DNA of 8,532 bases, taken from Bacteroidota bacterium. Lineage in GTDB: Bacteria > Bacteroidota > Bacteroidia > Bacteroidales > UBA4417. The stretch spans positions 1 through 8,532 of the forward strand of contig JAIFMH010000135.1 in the NCBI GenBank assembly GCA_020048595.1, given 5' to 3'. The translations under genes were made by a program, and so were the position numbers. The notes below the pieces were generated by a model. The model ran no database searches. It was given only the letters and a program-made list of their open reading frames with translations, and was not told the DNA's origin. Every line of letters begins with the position of its first letter. Positions within the stretch are counted from its first letter, which is position 1. Of this stretch, positions 6,921 to 8,532 are shown piece by piece.

Positions 6921-8231
6921 ATGAAAAGAAAATATATAATTATAGTAATAATGCTAGTCTTCTCCGGCATGCTTACTATGCAAGGTTGTAAAAAGGAAGA
7001 CCAACCTACACCCGTAGTTTACAAGGCCTTCACTGTGCCTACCTGCACTACTTCCCCTGCACCAAGTCAGGCAGGAACGGTATTGTTCTCAGGCACAACT
7101 GTCGACCTGGTTTGGTCGTCCGAAGGTAGCGGCAATGCTGATAACTGGACTGTTTATTTTGGAACCGGTAAAGCACCTGCATTATACCAGAGCGGAGTTA
7201 CAGCTCAAAAACTTGCCGTTGAAGTAGTTGACGGACAGACTTACTACTGGAAAGTTGAAACCGTTGACGCAAGAGGGATTAAAACCTCCAGCGCAGTGAA
7301 TAAATTTACTGCTGTTAACGGAACCAATCCTAAGATGAAAGTAAGCCTTGCAACAACAACTGATATTGCAACAGCTATCGGACTTGATCTTCCTGCTGAT
7401 GAAGTAGTTGATCTTCGTTTGTTCATCCTCAAGAAAAGTGATTTGTCAGAAGTTGCTTTGATTGACGTTGGCTATGCACATGAGGATTACACCGGATTTG
7501 CTGATTTACCTGATGGTGAATACGTACTTGCCGTTGATATACTGAGTACTATCGACGCTGGTGATGTAAACGAACCGATAATGTTAAGCCTTTCATTGGC
7601 ATTTGCTCAATTGGGAGTTATCGATTCAACATTGTACTTCCCTAATGTAATGAACAATGTAAATGCTTGCGACATATACCGTACAAATCTCGCAACTGTT
7701 GTTAAAGTTGGCGCTAACTACGCTGTTACCAGCACTGTTTCGGAATGGACATCTCCTGTTGCTGATCCAACTGCTCTGGTTGGTACATGGAGTGGATGGG
7801 ATGCAGATCCTTCCTATCCGAGTGAAGTAGTATCCGAAATGATTTCAGACAAACTGAAATTCACAGGTGTTGGCCGCGCATGGATGTTCAACGACTGGGG
7901 TGAAGTTATCACTGCTGAATACCCATTCTCGATGAATTTCAACTATTGTGCAGGTACTATCATCATCCCAAGCCAGAAGGTTATGTCAACCACCTGGAAT
8001 GGCGATGTACAACCTGATTACTATATCTTTGGTGAAGGTACTTTTGATTTAAGCGGAGAATATCCTGTTATGTCAATTCAGTATGATTTCAATCAGCCTG
8101 GTGGTGGTGGAACTATCGCAAGATACTTCGGTCTGCCTTACTTCGAACTTGAAATCTCATTGGCTCCTGTAAAAAGAAGCACCAATACCGGATCAAAAGT
8201 ATCAGCATTCCCTATTCATCCTAAACGCTAA
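6921..8231 (+). CDS. Multidomain lipoprotein with fibronectin III-like domain, SusE/F position
   Basis: This 436-residue protein starts with a lipoprotein signal peptide ending in MQGC (Cys23), followed by KKEDQPTP. Residues about 36-133 resemble a fibronectin type III or Ig-like sandwich: VDLVWSS, WTVYFGT, GQTYYWKVETVDARG and a closing NKFTAVNG. Residues about 137-280 form a beta-rich middle part that I cannot assign. Residues about 284-418 form another beta-rich part rich in aromatics (LVGTWSGWDADPSYP, RAWMFNDWGE, STTWNGDVQPDYYIFGEG), perhaps a calycin- or carbohydrate-binding-like fold. No catalytic motif is apparent. It occupies the position of SusE/SusF or a surface glycan-binding protein, so ligand capture at the cell surface is a reasonable inference. 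It is the last gene of the operon: a 59-base gap with a weak hairpin precedes it and an intrinsic terminator follows. The start is the only ATG giving a complete signal peptide. Confidence 0.85.
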   Translation: MKRKYIIIVIMLVFSGMLTMQGCKKEDQPTPVVYKAFTVPTCTTSPAPSQAGTVLFSGTTVDLVWSSEGSGNADNWTVYFGTGKAPALYQSGVTAQKLAVEVVDGQTYYWKVETVDARGIKTSSAVNKFTAVNGTNPKMKVSLATTTDIATAIGLDLPADEVVDLRLFILKKSDLSEVALIDVGYAHEDYTGFADLPDGEYVLAVDILSTIDAGDVNEPIMLSLSLAFAQLGVIDSTLYFPNVMNNVNACDIYRTNLATVVKVGANYAVTSTVSEWTSPVADPTALVGTWSGWDADPSYPSEVVSEMISDKLKFTGVGRAWMFNDWGEVITAEYPFSMNFNYCAGTIIIPSQKVMSTTWNGDVQPDYYIFGEGTFDLSGEYPVMSIQYDFNQPGGGGTIARYFGLPYFELEISLAPVKRSTNTGSKVSAFPIHPKR

Positions 8232-8258
8232 TTTATAGCTGAAGTGAATATTTAATTC

Positions 8259-8296
8259 AAAAGCCGTCTCATTAAGTTGGGACGGCTTTTGTTTTT
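8259..8296 (+). terminator. Rho-independent terminator of the SusCD operon
   Basis: AAAAGCCGTCTC (8259-8270) pairs with GGGACGGCTTTT (8279-8290) around an eight-base loop, giving a 12-bp stem with one G-U pair. The stem runs into TTTTGTTTTTG, which supplies the U-tract. It lies 27 bases after the stop of the last lipoprotein gene, in the right orientation to end the operon. The A-run before the stem also gives it some terminator character on the opposite strand. Confidence 0.9.
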
Positions 8297-8328
8297 GTGC
8301 CTGGCAAAGAGATAGGAACATCATTACG

Positions 8329-8349
8329 CTTTTGTGTTTCAAATATAAA
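8329..8349. repeat. Decayed partial copy of the 80-bp repeat
   Basis: CTTTTGTGTTTCAAATATAA and the bases after it match the end of the next unit (from 8408) with one substitution and one missing base. The matching start of a unit is not visible upstream apart from a short AGGAACA block at 8314-8320, so this copy seems truncated or internally deleted. Confidence 0.6.
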
Positions 8350-8509
8350 CCACTGAGGCACGGAGAGCACTGAGGAACAGGGAGAAAAAAGAATTTAGCT
8401 TTTGTATCTTTTGAGTTTCAAATATAAAACCAAGAAGGCACGGAGAGCACGGAGGATCACGGAGAAAAGAGAATTTGACTTTTGTGTCTTTTGTGCTTCT
8501 AAAAAATAA
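8350..8509. repeat. Two tandem 80-bp repeat units
   Basis: Bases 8350-8429 and 8430-8509 align without gaps, differing at 16 of 80 positions by my count (about 80% identity). Shared blocks include GGCACGGAGAGCAC, GGAGAAAA, GAATTT and CTTTTGT. The first third is G-rich and the last third is A/T-rich. Units carry no open frame and no conserved CRISPR-like short repeat with variable spacers. The second unit is the one that also begins the window. Confidence 0.9.
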
Positions 8510-8532
8510 AAATGAGTATAGGGAAAGATTAA
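8442..8532. repeat. Right copy of 91-bp exact terminal direct repeat
   Basis: This segment is identical to bases 1-91. It starts 12 bases into the second tandem unit and extends 23 bases past its end, stopping only because the window stops. Joining the two ends at this overlap would give a closed path of 8441 bp. Confidence 0.95.

Larger units (their letters stand above)
8232..8532. other. Non-coding 3' region with terminator and repeats
   Basis: After the last stop codon there is no plausible gene. The region holds the operon terminator (8259-8296), a decayed repeat fragment (8329-8349), two 80-bp tandem repeat units (8350-8509) and the right copy of the exact terminal repeat (8442-8532), which overlaps the second unit. 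Confidence 0.85.

Noticed and set aside
8350..8532. CRISPR array
   Set aside because: There are only two diverged 80-bp units with no constant short repeat separated by unique spacers, and no cas gene is present.
1..8532. Self-replicating plasmid or mobile element
   Set aside because: The exact end repeat suggests circularity, but there is no replication initiator, relaxase, integrase, transposase or origin-like iteron array.

Overview
This window looks like Bacteroidota (Bacteroidetes) DNA. The evidence is a SusC/RagA-type TonB-dependent transporter next to a SusD/RagB-type lipoprotein, two further lipoproteins of kinds that accompany SusC/SusD pairs, A-rich or G-poor leaders without Shine-Dalgarno sequences, and promoter-like TAnnTTTG motifs. 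The pairing is characteristic of that phylum. I cannot place it at genus level; the protein style suggests an environmental or gut Bacteroidales-like lineage, which is inference only.

Layout: bases 1-386 are non-coding, with one copy of a dispersed repeat, a short ATTTT microsatellite, a GC-rich palindrome and a possible promoter. Bases 387-782 encode a small four-helix membrane protein of unknown function. Bases 783-1186 are a long non-coding leader whose last 140 bases or so are almost free of G. Then comes a four-gene, same-strand operon: susC-like transporter (1187-4354), susD-like lipoprotein (4374-5906), a DUF1735-type lipoprotein (5929-6861) and a lipoprotein with a fibronectin III-like domain (6921-8231). 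It ends at a convincing intrinsic terminator (8259-8296). The rest consists of 80-bp tandem repeat units.

How it works together (family knowledge plus inference): the SusC-like barrel and the SusD-like lid would form an outer-membrane importer for a glycan or other oligomer, powered by TonB. The two downstream lipoproteins sit where SusE/SusF or surface glycan-binding proteins usually sit and probably capture ligand at the cell surface. The window has no glycoside hydrolase, peptidase, sulfatase, sigma/anti-sigma pair or hybrid two-component regulator, so the substrate cannot be inferred.

The most striking non-gene signal is that the first 91 bases are identical to the last 91. This fits a circularly closed assembly path of 8441 bp, a collapsed tandem array, or two copies of a dispersed repeat flanking the locus. 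No replication, mobilisation or recombinase gene is present, so a self-sustaining plasmid is unlikely. I see no clearly new biological system; the most open points are the terminal repeat, the repeat family, the operon leader and the unassigned C-terminal part of the last lipoprotein.
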